Assembly (NCBI GenBank): GCA_002336465.1
Contig: DDEP01000042.1
Coordinates: 1-31,974, forward strand
Length of the DNA: 31,974 bases
Reading direction: 5' to 3'
Source of the DNA: Pedobacter sp. UBA1951
GTDB lineage: Bacteria; Bacteroidota; Bacteroidia; Sphingobacteriales; Sphingobacteriaceae
The notes under the pieces were generated by a model. It made no database searches, was not told where the DNA came from, and was given only the letters and a program-made list of their open reading frames with translations. Of this stretch, positions 16,755-25,898 are shown in pieces (within the stretch, counting starts at the first letter, position 1; each line of letters begins with the position of its first letter). The translations under genes and the position numbers were made by a program.

Positions 16755-18560
16755 TTACGGTATCACATTATCACCACGTAGGTTTCTAAAACGCTTGCGG
16801 GCTTCAGAATTGAGCATACTTCCCGGAAAATCAGTAATGAGTTTCTGATATAATTTGACAGCCTCTTCATTTTGATGAAGTTTTTTCTCATATAGATCTG
16901 CCAACATAAAAATAGCATCATCAATCCAAATGCTGTCGTAATAATTGCCGATGATTTCATTTAACTGTTTAATCGCCAAGTCATATTGGGTTGTTTTGGT
17001 ATAAATCTTGGCTTTGCTAAGTAGAATATCATCACTTAGGCTGTTGCTTGGATATTTTGTATGGATACTGTCTAGTTTAGCGAGTGCCTCGGTTGTTTGG
17101 TTGGTAAATAAAAGTAATTCTGCATCTGCGTACATGATCAAGGCCAAACTGTCGTTTTTGTTTTGCAAGTTGTCAGAGATCAGCAGGCTTAAATTCAGGG
17201 CATCATTAGCAATTAGCTGTGAAGTGGATGCTTTTAACACATCAGCCTGCGATTTAGCAAACTTAAAATTACCTTGAAAAAATGACAAGCGAGCAGATTT
17301 AAAGCGGGCTTCACTCCCTATAGGTTGATTTTCATAACCTTTTGATACTTGTTCATACATTAATAAAGCATCCCAAGGCTCTTTATTCAAAAGGTAGATA
17401 TCTCCTAGGTCAAGTTTAAGTTGGGCGGCTTCAAGAGGAGGTAAATTCTGTATTTTCAAAGCCTGTTCAAGCATAGCTTCGGCTTTAGTAAAATTCTTTA
17501 AATGGTAAGCCTCAATGTTCGCTAATTTTTTGGCCGCAAAAAGCGTTTTGGTGCTTAGGCCGTGCTGGTTAATGATATCATTGAACTGAACCGCTAGGTT
17601 TTTGAGCAATTCGTTATCGGGCTTGGTGCTCATTGCCATTTCATACTTCGCATTGATCAACTGGATTTGTGAGGGTAAGTATAATTCACTCTGAGGCCCT
17701 TTTGTAACTAAGTATTCATATGCTTTTGTAGCTGTGCTGTAAGCATTGTTTGCTAAAAAAATATTGGCTGCATTGTAAATAGCTATTCCGTTGCCAGTAG
17801 TTCTTCTGTCTTGTGCAATGAGTTGCCTTAAAGCATTTTCATAATCGCGCTGCTGTATAAACTGCCAAGTTAAGAGCGAGTTTAAAATATCATTGCCGGG
17901 ATCTTTCTGTAGCTTCTTTAAAATAGCAGATTGCAGAAGCATGTAGTCGGTATTGTCTTCTAATATGGAAGCCAGTACGGTTTGCGCTTGATTGTATAAA
18001 GTAGGTTCGGCTGCAAGTGCATTTACATACTCTTGCACCAACATGGGCTTATCTTTTTTATATCGATAAAGATTGATCAGTTCATAAATATAGAGCGCAT
18101 CATTGTTGAGTACTTTTCTACCTTGCAAAAAGGCCTGTATGGCCATGTCATAAGCCTCATATTTATAAAATAGATTAGCTAAGTCACGGTAGGCATATTC
18201 TTCTTTGGCGCTGTTCTCAATGGCTTTAATAAAGATTTTATTGGCTTCTGTATTTTTACCTTGCTCTAGGTAAATCTTACCAAGGGCCAGTTGATAATTC
18301 AATTTATCAGGGTATTGCCTGTTTAAAGCTTTGGTAATATCTTCGGCTTCTTTGAGTTTTTTGCCTTTTACAAGCGACGAAAAATAGAGGTCAAAATAAT
18401 TCTCGTTTTTATCTTTATTGAATAGTTTCTGAAACAGTTCTGCTGCCTTATCGTAATTGCCTTGCTGATAATACTGATAGGCGAGACTTTCCTCCGGAAA
18501 ACCTTGTGCATATGAGCTCAATGATAAGGCAATGAATAAAATGGATAATATGATTCTCAC
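16755..18560 (-). CDS. Exported tetratricopeptide repeat protein
   Basis: The 601-residue protein starts with a signal peptide (residues 1-19, ALSLSSYAQ). Many TPR units follow, for example YQYYQQGNYDKAAELFQKLF near 27-48 and YDLAIKQLNEIIGNY in the C-terminal third. The C-terminal part looks like the BamD/YbgF type of periplasmic repeats. The start is GTG at 18558-18560, since an in-frame stop lies a few codons upstream and the GTG gives a complete signal peptide. It is probably a periplasmic scaffold, with unknown partners. It is the first gene of a three-gene reverse operon with DUF4286 and rmlC. Confidence 0.9.
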   Translation of the reverse strand: MRIILSILFIALSLSSYAQGFPEESLAYQYYQQGNYDKAAELFQKLFNKDKNENYFDLYFSSLVKGKKLKEAEDITKALNRQYPDKLNYQLALGKIYLEQGKNTEANKIFIKAIENSAKEEYAYRDLANLFYKYEAYDMAIQAFLQGRKVLNNDALYIYELINLYRYKKDKPMLVQEYVNALAAEPTLYNQAQTVLASILEDNTDYMLLQSAILKKLQKDPGNDILNSLLTWQFIQQRDYENALRQLIAQDRRTTGNGIAIYNAANIFLANNAYSTATKAYEYLVTKGPQSELYLPSQIQLINAKYEMAMSTKPDNELLKNLAVQFNDIINQHGLSTKTLFAAKKLANIEAYHLKNFTKAEAMLEQALKIQNLPPLEAAQLKLDLGDIYLLNKEPWDALLMYEQVSKGYENQPIGSEARFKSARLSFFQGNFKFAKSQADVLKASTSQLIANDALNLSLLISDNLQNKNDSLALIMYADAELLLFTNQTTEALAKLDSIHTKYPSNSLSDDILLSKAKIYTKTTQYDLAIKQLNEIIGNYYDSIWIDDAIFMLADLYEKKLHQNEEAVKLYQKLITDFPGSMLNSEARKRFRNLRGDNVIP

Positions 18561-18870
18561 GACAAATATTTTCTATACTTTTCAGGAACTATCTGAATTT
18601 CTGTTATCTGCCACTTGTTGGCATCGCATAACTTTTAAATCAGAAACAAAAACTTCGTTTAAAATTAATTTTTTTAGCTTATAAAAGAGAGATAATGCAA
18701 AAATAAAGGTCAATAAAGACACTGTATTTTAAATGTTACGCATGATGTGTTTTTTTTAAACCTAAATATCGCTACAATTGAAGATACGCATCTTAATAAA
18801 ATGTAACAATCTTAAGTTATAGCAGCAAGCGCTCGTGCATATAATTATTTTTGTATTTTGATAACTACTT
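18561..18870. promoter_or_regulatory. Divergent intergenic region between the TPR operon and the S9-like operon
   Basis: This 310-bp AT-rich stretch has no gene. On the plus strand TATTTTTG at 18846-18853 fits the -7 box for the S9-like lipoprotein gene, with about 10-14 nt of leader. On the minus strand a TATTTTTG is read at 18705-18698, which could serve the TPR operon with a leader near 130 nt. No convincing -33 TTTG was seen for either. Small hairpins such as AAGAT/ATCTT near 18780-18795 are unremarkable. Confidence 0.4.
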
Positions 18871-20757
18871 ATGAGAAGAGGAATAGTTTTGATATGGATT
18901 GCAATAGTTTTATCTGCCTGTAACTGGGGCGATAAAAATGTAGTTATACCTGTAAACGATTTTTTTAAGAGTCAAGACCGCTCAATTTACCGCTTATCGC
19001 CCAATGGAAAGTTTCTATCTTACCTAAAGCTGCAAGATAATATGCAGAACCTCGTAGTTGAGGATATAGAAACAGGAGAAATAACGCAATTAACCCATTT
19101 AAAAGAAAAGAAAATAACGTTTTATAACTGGGTAAGTGATGATGAGCTGATTTATTACAAAGAGAAAAATGATAAACGGTTTTTATCTAATCTGTTTATT
19201 GTAAACAAGAACGGGAAGCAGGAAAAAGAGCTTTTTTCTAATGAAAATACCAGAATGAGGATTATCGACGATCAATTGATTGATGATAAATTTATTCTCA
19301 TATCGAGCAACAAGCGAGATTCTACAGTTTTTGATGTTTACAGGCTCAATGTAAGAGACGGTAAAATAGAAATGGCTGCTCAAAATCCGGGTAATTTTAC
19401 CAACTGGTTAAGTGATTCAAAAGGGCGTTTAAAAATGGCGATATCAACCGATGGCGTTGATGAGTCTTTGTGGTACCGCGACAACGAAGCCGAACCTTTT
19501 AAGAAAATTGTGACCAATAATTTTAAAACGAAGATTTGGCCGATAGCTTTTTCTGAGAGTAAACCCAATGTGGTTTATGCCATTTCTAATGTGAACCGCG
19601 ATAAGAATGCACTGATAGAATTAGACTGTTCAACAGGAAAAGAAACCAGTGTGCTGTTTGCAAATGATAGCCTTAATGTGGTTGATGCACAGTATTCTAA
19701 GCATCGTAAAATGGTAGATTTTGTAGTGTATGAAACTTGGAAAAAGAGCAATTTTTACTTAAATAAATCTTCTGAAGAATTATATAAAAAAATAGGTAGT
19801 CTGCTTCCTAAAAACGAGTTCAGGATCATTCACCGCGATAAGAATGAGCAAAACTTTGTGGTAAGATCTTTCACGGATCGTAATCCGGGTTCTTATTTTC
19901 TTTATAACTCCAACACCAATAACTTAAAGAAACTGAGCGATATCAATTCGGCTATAGACTCTGAGTATATGTGCGAAACTAAGCCAATCAGTTTCTTAAC
20001 CCGCGATAGTTTGATGATTTCGGGATACCTTACCTTACCTAAGAACAGTAAAAACAAAAAGGTTCCGGTTGTAGTTTTACCTCATAATGGACCTGGCCTC
20101 CGCGATGTTTGGGAATACAATGCAGATGTACAGTTTTTAGCCAATAGAGGATACGCAGTGCTACAGATCAATTACAGAGGATCAAAAGGCTATGGAAAAG
20201 AATTTTATGCTGCGGGATTTAAGCAATGGGGACATAAAATAAAGAACGATATAGAGGATGGCGTTAAATGGATTATCCAGAAACAAATTGCAGACTCAAA
20301 ACGTATTGCCATCTACGGAACAGGTTTTGGCGGCTATATTGCCCTAAATGCTGCCATAGAAAACCCAGATATGTTTAAATGCGTAGGAGCGAACAAAGGT
20401 GTATTAAATCTGTTCAGTTACCTTAAAAGCATACCGCCCTTCTATCAATCTAGCTTACAGATGTATTATGAAGTAATTGGTAACCCGGTTGAAGATGCGG
20501 ATAATATGCGCCAAGTTTCACCTGTTTTTCATGCAGATAAATTGAAAATCCCGGTTTTTATTACCTCTAACTCTAAAGATCCCCGTGTAAATTCTAATGA
20601 TGTTATACAGTTTATAAAAGAACTTAAAAAGAATAACGTACCAGTTACTTACCTGGACAGAGACGATGGTATAAGTTCGCCAAACCGTGAGGCCGAAAGA
20701 CAGAGAGCATACACCGCTTTGGAGAAATTTTTAGAAAGTAATTTGGGTAAAAGATAG
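18871..20757 (+). CDS. Catalytically dead S9 (prolyl oligopeptidase-like) lipoprotein
   Basis: The 628-residue lipoprotein has a lipobox LSAC with Cys17. Residues about 35-370 form a beta-propeller of DPP/S9 type (FFKSQDRSIYRLSPNGKFLS, ITQLTHLKEKK). The alpha/beta-hydrolase domain runs from about 390 to 628 with preserved scaffold motifs: VPVVVLPHNGP, QFLANRGYAVLQINYRG and KGYGKEF. The nucleophile elbow reads YGTGFGGY, so the usual Ser is Gly485. The acid DPRV is kept (Asp570), but the usual GHG region reads DDGISSP, so the catalytic His is Ile601. Two of three catalytic residues are therefore missing. It is likely a binding or sensory protein. The histidine kinase gene starts 12 bp later, which implies linked function. 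Confidence 0.88.
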   Translation: MRRGIVLIWIAIVLSACNWGDKNVVIPVNDFFKSQDRSIYRLSPNGKFLSYLKLQDNMQNLVVEDIETGEITQLTHLKEKKITFYNWVSDDELIYYKEKNDKRFLSNLFIVNKNGKQEKELFSNENTRMRIIDDQLIDDKFILISSNKRDSTVFDVYRLNVRDGKIEMAAQNPGNFTNWLSDSKGRLKMAISTDGVDESLWYRDNEAEPFKKIVTNNFKTKIWPIAFSESKPNVVYAISNVNRDKNALIELDCSTGKETSVLFANDSLNVVDAQYSKHRKMVDFVVYETWKKSNFYLNKSSEELYKKIGSLLPKNEFRIIHRDKNEQNFVVRSFTDRNPGSYFLYNSNTNNLKKLSDINSAIDSEYMCETKPISFLTRDSLMISGYLTLPKNSKNKKVPVVVLPHNGPGLRDVWEYNADVQFLANRGYAVLQINYRGSKGYGKEFYAAGFKQWGHKIKNDIEDGVKWIIQKQIADSKRIAIYGTGFGGYIALNAAIENPDMFKCVGANKGVLNLFSYLKSIPPFYQSSLQMYYEVIGNPVEDADNMRQVSPVFHADKLKIPVFITSNSKDPRVNSNDVIQFIKELKKNNVPVTYLDRDDGISSPNREAERQRAYTALEKFLESNLGKR

Positions 20758-20769
20758 TTTCTGCAATAG

Positions 20770-22440
20770 ATGGTTTCAGAGAAAGATAACGGATATAGAA
20801 AGAACTTTTCATTGATACTTACTTTTATAGTACTTATCTCTGTGATTTTTATCCTGTCTCTATTTTTAGCTTTTAACTTTACCAAAAAGAAGATAGAGAG
20901 CGATTTTGTTTCCGCAAAAGCTAACGTGTTGGAAGAAAGTATCAGACCGTACAATGATTTTTTTCTGAATAAACTTCCCGAGATTTCTTATTACAATGGA
21001 TTTCTAGATTCTGCCACGGCAACCAAACTGGCCGATACCATTTTACTTAAATATCCTTTTGTAAAAAGAGTGGTTTTTTACGATACTGAGGTTAGAAATT
21101 TTAGGTTTGAAGATAATGGGTTAAACGTAGGCGATTTTTCGGTGGGCATGAAAAATGCTTATCTATTTGATCCTAAACCAGCCAAACATGCCATACGTTT
21201 ATTCGGTAAAAATGCCTTGACAAATACCGGAGTGCTCGAAAACTTTAACGAACTGGCATTAAAGCTCTATACTTTTATCCAAAAATTAGATACCACTAAA
21301 ATACCTACACAAGAACAATTATTTGCCAACTTTACCAATATAAAACCCAATAGGATCGATTACCTCAACATACCTGCTTTTGAGGATTTGAAGGTTTACA
21401 AGAAAATGGTAAGGCAGAAGCTCGAATCAGAACCTATATACCAACAAGATATGTTTTCTTTTGAGCTCGATCCATTAAAAATCTCAATTAAGAATAACAG
21501 ACCGGCGCTTTACCAATCAGTAAAAATCGTTCCCGTTACCTATGATCCATTAGATGCCGATTCTGAATATGTTACGGGAGAAATTAATTTGGGAGGCCCA
21601 TTTTCTGATTATAAGTTGTTCTTCATGTCGTCAAAGGCATTCATTAAGAAAGAGATCTTCAGTTACTTTTTGCCTATAGCATTGATTATTATTTTATTTT
21701 ATGGGGTGCTCATGCTGGTTGCGTTTTTAATTTTCCGTAACCTTAACATCAACCGTAAAATGTATAAGTTGCAATATGACTTCTTGACCAATCTTACCCA
21801 TGAATTTAAAACTCCGGTAAGCGTTATTAAAATAGCAGGCAACAACATTAAAAGCGCAGCTTCTATCTCAGAAAAAGACCAAAAGCTATATGGCAAGATA
21901 TTAGATGACGAAGCTGAAAAGTTAAATGGGTTAATGAACAAACTATTGGCTTTTACCCAGATAGAGAACAAGGTCATCAAGCTCAAAGAAGAAGAAATTC
22001 ACATCGTTGATTTTATTGAGAGCACTATAGATGTGCATACCCTTAAAAATCCCGATTTTGAGTTAACATATACCGTTAATGGCTTAAAAACCTTTATTTC
22101 GGATCCTGTTCTGTTGGCCAGCTTGTTCGATAATTTAATTGAAAATGCCTATAAATATTCGCCCGTAAACCGTAAAAAACTACATATTACAGCTTCTTTG
22201 ATTAAAGAGCACGTGGTGCTGCGTTTTAAAGATCAAGGTATAGGCATACCATCTGCAGAGATCAAGAACATTTTTAAGAAATTTTACAGGTTGCAAAATC
22301 AATACAACCAAAACGGTAGCGTAGGGCTTGGTTTGGCTTTCTGTAAAGAACTTGTTAACTTTATGGAGGGAGAAATTTTTGTGAAGAGTGAATTGGATAA
22401 GGGAACAGAATTTAAAATTGTTTTACCATACAAAGCATAA
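20770..22440 (+). CDS. Sensor histidine kinase with large extracytoplasmic domain
   Basis: The 556-residue kinase has a membrane helix at about 14-36, an extracytoplasmic region of about 260 residues with no family I recognise, and a second helix at about 297-323. It has no HAMP-like region between the second helix and the dimerisation domain. The H-box is FLTNLTHEFKTPVSVI with phospho-acceptor His344. The ATP-binding motifs are present: N-box LIENAYKYS (456-464), G1 DQGIGIP (488-494), F-box FKKFYR and G2 GSVGLGLAF. All catalytic residues look intact. The extracytoplasmic part faces the same compartment as the S9-like lipoprotein encoded directly upstream, so the pair may share a ligand. The response regulator follows 41 bp later. 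Confidence 0.93.
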   Translation: MVSEKDNGYRKNFSLILTFIVLISVIFILSLFLAFNFTKKKIESDFVSAKANVLEESIRPYNDFFLNKLPEISYYNGFLDSATATKLADTILLKYPFVKRVVFYDTEVRNFRFEDNGLNVGDFSVGMKNAYLFDPKPAKHAIRLFGKNALTNTGVLENFNELALKLYTFIQKLDTTKIPTQEQLFANFTNIKPNRIDYLNIPAFEDLKVYKKMVRQKLESEPIYQQDMFSFELDPLKISIKNNRPALYQSVKIVPVTYDPLDADSEYVTGEINLGGPFSDYKLFFMSSKAFIKKEIFSYFLPIALIIILFYGVLMLVAFLIFRNLNINRKMYKLQYDFLTNLTHEFKTPVSVIKIAGNNIKSAASISEKDQKLYGKILDDEAEKLNGLMNKLLAFTQIENKVIKLKEEEIHIVDFIESTIDVHTLKNPDFELTYTVNGLKTFISDPVLLASLFDNLIENAYKYSPVNRKKLHITASLIKEHVVLRFKDQGIGIPSAEIKNIFKKFYRLQNQYNQNGSVGLGLAFCKELVNFMEGEIFVKSELDKGTEFKIVLPYKA

Positions 22441-22454
22441 AAATCTATCAGAAT

Positions 22455-22462
22455 TATTTTTG
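22455..22462 (+). promoter_or_regulatory. Possible -7 box before the response regulator gene
   Basis: TATTTTTG matches TAnnTTTG and lies 19 bp before the ATG at 22482, in the gap after the kinase gene. No clear TTTG -33 element is seen. It may give the response regulator its own promoter in addition to read-through. Confidence 0.3.
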
Positions 22463-22481
22463 AGACCTAAAAACACACAAG

Positions 22482-23171
22482 ATGTCTAAAGAAATTAAAA
22501 TACTAGTTGTAGAAGATGATGATAATTTAAGATTCCTGGTTGGCCAGCGTTTAAAAAGCGAAGGCTATAAAGTTATTGAAGCTAGCGAAGGCAACAAGGG
22601 GTTGGAATTGATCAATACAGAGAAACCAGATATTGTATTGTTGGATTGGATGTTGCCGGGCAAAGAAGGATCGGTAGTTTGTGAAGAAGCAAGAAAAGAA
22701 GGTTTTGAAGGCCTGATTATCATGCTTACGGCTAAAGCTCAAGATGTAGATAAAATCGATGCTTATAATTTTGGTGCCTCAGATTACGTAACCAAACCTT
22801 TTAATATGGATGTATTGGTGGCGATGCTAGACAGTAAAGTTAAGTTTCTGTTGAATACCGATAGATCTGAGATCCATAAGTTCAGCAATATGGAGCACCA
22901 TCCTAACATTCATACGTTGATCAGGGATGGTAAAAAGATTGAATTAACCATTTTAGAAAACAGGATATTACTTTATTTCTTGCGTAATCCGGGTAAGGTA
23001 ATCAGCAGAGATGATTTGATGCAAGAAGTATGGGGTTACAACTCAGATGTGAATACGCGTACCTTAGATATGCATATTGTAAGGTTGCGTAAAAAAATAG
23101 AAATTAATCCTGATAATCCACAGTTATTACAGACTGTAAGGGGAGTGGGTTATAAATTTAACGGATATTAA
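22482..23171 (+). CDS. OmpR/PhoB-type response regulator
   Basis: The 229-residue regulator has a receiver domain (1-120) with the acidic pair Asp12-Asp13 after ILVVEDD, phospho-acceptor Asp55 (IVLLDWMLPG), Thr83 and Lys105 (DYVTKPF). The C-terminal winged helix (about 130-229) has the recognition-helix segment NTRTLDMHIVRLRKKIE and ends VRGVGYKFNGY. It is expected to bind DNA as a dimer after phosphorylation by the adjacent kinase. Its stop codon overlaps the stop codon of the convergent UbiA-like gene by four bases. Its targets are not visible here. Confidence 0.95.
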   Translation: MSKEIKILVVEDDDNLRFLVGQRLKSEGYKVIEASEGNKGLELINTEKPDIVLLDWMLPGKEGSVVCEEARKEGFEGLIIMLTAKAQDVDKIDAYNFGASDYVTKPFNMDVLVAMLDSKVKFLLNTDRSEIHKFSNMEHHPNIHTLIRDGKKIELTILENRILLYFLRNPGKVISRDDLMQEVWGYNSDVNTRTLDMHIVRLRKKIEINPDNPQLLQTVRGVGYKFNGY

Positions 23172-24061
23172 ATAAAAACAGAACCGATATAACTTGTAAA
23201 CGACAGCATGATATACTGCAACAGTAAAGTGCCGTCTAAAAACAGGAAATAGTAATATTCGTTACGTTTAAAGTTTGATTTAAATATCAACCAACCCGTT
23301 AATATCACAGTTAAAGATAAACCTATAGTATCAATATCGAGTTTATTGCTGAACAAAAACAACAGCACGATATACAAAATCAGAAGAGCCTGGCAAAAGA
23401 TCCAGGCTTTTTTTTCGCCCAAAATTACCGGTATGGTCTTGAGCTCATAGATTTTATCTTGAAACAAATCCCTGATGTCAAAAGGGATGGTTATGGCACA
23501 AACAAACAGGAACCTTTTTACCACCAATAAGGTGGTTGTGATCCATGAGATATGAATGCTAGGATTGCTTTCTGCTTCTGTAATGGGTAATAATACACAA
23601 CTGAAAGACCATACTAACGCAATTAAGAAAAGTTTGATGCCCGGTAAATTGCGCAGCCCTATTTTTTTATTCTTTAATTTGATCAAAGGCAGATTATAAG
23701 CAAAGGATAGTCCGCCTAAAAAAACCATTAGTAATTTACTTTTAATATTCAGGTAAAAAATGCCTAGAGGAATTAAACATATAAAAGATAAAATGGTAAT
23801 AACGACAATAAATTGATAATGCCCAAAAATCCACCGTACCCTTCTAAAAGGAGATTGCTCGGGATGTTTGGGTTTAGACAATACCATGCTTAAATTATAG
23901 ATCAGCAGGGTAGAGCAAAAAACAAAACCAACAATGTAAGGATTGGGTGCTAACTTTAACAGATGATAAGTAACCAATGCTTGTGCAGCAGCGCAAAGAG
24001 CAATAAACAGATTGCTGAAAAGGAGAAAGTCGAGAAATTGAATACCTGCTCTTTTGAACAT
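23168..24061 (-). CDS. UbiA-like polytopic membrane protein
   Basis: The 297-residue protein has about eight or nine membrane helices. It keeps the second aspartate-rich motif of the UbiA prenyltransferase fold (IPFDIRDLFQDKIYELKTIP, near 194-213). Where the first NDxxD motif is expected (about 50-62) the sequence is TLLIYNLSMVLSK, with no aspartates. It may be a diverged prenyltransferase or a non-catalytic relative. It converges on the response regulator gene, and its start is 29 bp from the metallophosphoesterase stop codon at 24091, so the two reverse-strand genes are probably co-transcribed. Confidence 0.65.
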   Translation of the reverse strand: MFKRAGIQFLDFLLFSNLFIALCAAAQALVTYHLLKLAPNPYIVGFVFCSTLLIYNLSMVLSKPKHPEQSPFRRVRWIFGHYQFIVVITILSFICLIPLGIFYLNIKSKLLMVFLGGLSFAYNLPLIKLKNKKIGLRNLPGIKLFLIALVWSFSCVLLPITEAESNPSIHISWITTTLLVVKRFLFVCAITIPFDIRDLFQDKIYELKTIPVILGEKKAWIFCQALLILYIVLLFLFSNKLDIDTIGLSLTVILTGWLIFKSNFKRNEYYYFLFLDGTLLLQYIMLSFTSYIGSVFI

Positions 24062-24090
24062 ATCTTATTAATGGGGTCTTATCTATAGGC

Positions 24091-25338
24091 TTAGCTTCGC
24101 TTTAATTCAAATATGGTAATTTCAGGCAAAATACCTACTCGTCCGGGATAACCCAAAAAGCCATAACCTACATTTACATACAGTTGCTGTTGCTGGCTGC
24201 GGTATAAACCAGCCCATTCTTTGTAAATATACTGAATTGGGCTCCATTGCAAATGTTCTAAACGAACGCCAAACTGCATGCCGTGGGTATGTCCACTAAA
24301 CATAGCATCGATCTGTGGATATTGCTGGAGCACTTGTCCGCGCCAATGCGAGGGGTCATGAGATAAAAGTAGCTTAACTGGCAAGTCATCGGTATTCTGC
24401 GTGGCTAAATCCATTCTTCCATATTTAGGAAAACGACCCATTCCCCAATTCTCAATCCCTAAAATGCCAATTTCTTCGCCATCAACTTTTAAACGCCTGT
24501 TTTGGTTCATCAATAAATCCCATCCCATAATTTTATGGGTAGCGATCAGGTCGTTTAAATTTTTGGTTTTGGCTGCAGAACTTTCTTTACCAAAATAATA
24601 CTCCCCATAATCATGGTTACCTAATACAGAATATACCCCAAGCGGAGCCTTCACTTTGGTAAAAATATCTTGGTAATCTTTCATTTCGCTGGTAACGTTA
24701 TTTACCAAGTCGCCTGTAAAAAATATAAAATCAGGTTTTTGTGCTAAAAGTAAATCTACACCTCCTTTTACAGCCGTTTTATTATAGAAGCTACCCGAGT
24801 GTATATCTGAAATCTGGCCCAGTTTAATGCCGTCAAAAGCTTTAGGTAAGTTAGGTAGGACTAGTTTTACGTGTTTTATTTTATAATCATAAGCCCCAGA
24901 TATAATTCCCCAGCTTAAAGATGTTAAAGGTATGGCACCTACTACCAAACCTGCTTTTACCAAGAAATTTGATCTACTGATAGGGTCGCCGGCAATGGGT
25001 TCGCTAGGCTCGAGCGCTTTTTCTTTACGACCTCTTATTTTAATCACAAGCCTTCTCAGATCATCAATAAGAAGAAAAGGAAGCATGAAAAGCTTGCCAA
25101 CGGTAATCAGAAAAAAAGCAACCAGTATAACCGCCCTAAAAGTAAGAAACAGGTTAAGATAGATGGCACAGAATACGCCTATGATCAGAGCTCCATTTAT
25201 GATCCAGTAAGTTCTTGAAAAATAAGTTGTCGTCTTTTTCTGCCAGTTCTTAAAAACAGCTAAAATGGCTTTATAGCAATAAAAATCTAAAAGTATAACG
25301 AAGAAACAAAGTATAGTAAGCAGTCCGGTACGCCCCAT
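24091..25338 (-). CDS. Membrane-anchored metallophosphoesterase
   Basis: The 415-residue protein has three hydrophobic N-terminal helices (about 6-28, 45-67, 69-91) and another at about 128-148. The calcineurin-like phosphatase domain starts near residue 165. The metal-binding motifs are all present: DIH (Asp178, His180), GD (Asp210), GNHD (Asn241, His242), SHDPSHW (His327) and GHTH (His350, His352). This matches the YkuE-like group found in many bacteria. The substrate is unknown. It is intact and typical of Bacteroidota. It lies divergent to the DUF4440 gene, with 131 bp between the starts. Confidence 0.9.
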   Translation of the reverse strand: MGRTGLLTILCFFVILLDFYCYKAILAVFKNWQKKTTTYFSRTYWIINGALIIGVFCAIYLNLFLTFRAVILVAFFLITVGKLFMLPFLLIDDLRRLVIKIRGRKEKALEPSEPIAGDPISRSNFLVKAGLVVGAIPLTSLSWGIISGAYDYKIKHVKLVLPNLPKAFDGIKLGQISDIHSGSFYNKTAVKGGVDLLLAQKPDFIFFTGDLVNNVTSEMKDYQDIFTKVKAPLGVYSVLGNHDYGEYYFGKESSAAKTKNLNDLIATHKIMGWDLLMNQNRRLKVDGEEIGILGIENWGMGRFPKYGRMDLATQNTDDLPVKLLLSHDPSHWRGQVLQQYPQIDAMFSGHTHGMQFGVRLEHLQWSPIQYIYKEWAGLYRSQQQQLYVNVGYGFLGYPGRVGILPEITIFELKRS

Positions 25339-25469
25339 TTTTCAATTAAATTGATAACAGATTTAAAAATAAAATCCGAAAATAAACTTAAAGTAACTTA
25401 TTTTAGTAAGATACTCTGTCATATTGTTGCATAATTTTTTAACAGCTTATACAAAATAAAGTTTTAGAT

Positions 25470-25892
25470 ATGAATAAGATCCTTGTAATCCTGCTCCTGA
25501 TAACCCTAAAAGTGAGTGCCCAAAGTTCAAAAGACAAAGAAGCTATATTGAATGTGCTGGAGCAGCAACGCCAAGCTTGGAATAAAGGCGATGTAGAAAA
25601 ATATATGCAAGGCTACTGGAAAAGCGACAGTTTGCTTTTTGTTGGGAAAAATGGTCCTACGTACGGTTGGCAAAAAACATTGGATAATTATAAAAAAGGC
25701 TACCCTGATAAGGCAGCCATGGGTATTTTAACTTTTGGTATCAAAAAGGTTGAGTTTCTGGCCAAAGACAAGGCCTTTGTATTGGGGAGCTGGCATCTGC
25801 AACGCGAAAAAGATGAGCCTAAGGGATATTTTACGCTTCTTTTTAAGAAAATAGATGGTCTTTGGAAAGTAATTGTGGATCATTCTTCCTGA
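25470..25892 (+). CDS. Exported DUF4440 / NTF2-like protein
   Basis: The 140-residue protein has a signal peptide (residues 1-18, ending LKVSAQ). The mature part has the SnoaL/NTF2-type pattern: LEQQRQAWNKGDVEKYMQGY, then GWQKTLDNYKKGY and GYFTLLFKKIDGLWKVIVDH. This is the DUF4440 family, whose members act as small binding or enzyme domains. No catalytic residue can be assigned. The gene stands alone, divergent from the metallophosphoesterase and convergent with DUF3050, with six bases between stop codons. Confidence 0.88.
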   Translation: MNKILVILLLITLKVSAQSSKDKEAILNVLEQQRQAWNKGDVEKYMQGYWKSDSLLFVGKNGPTYGWQKTLDNYKKGYPDKAAMGILTFGIKKVEFLAKDKAFVLGSWHLQREKDEPKGYFTLLFKKIDGLWKVIVDHSS

Positions 25893-25898
25893 TCAATA

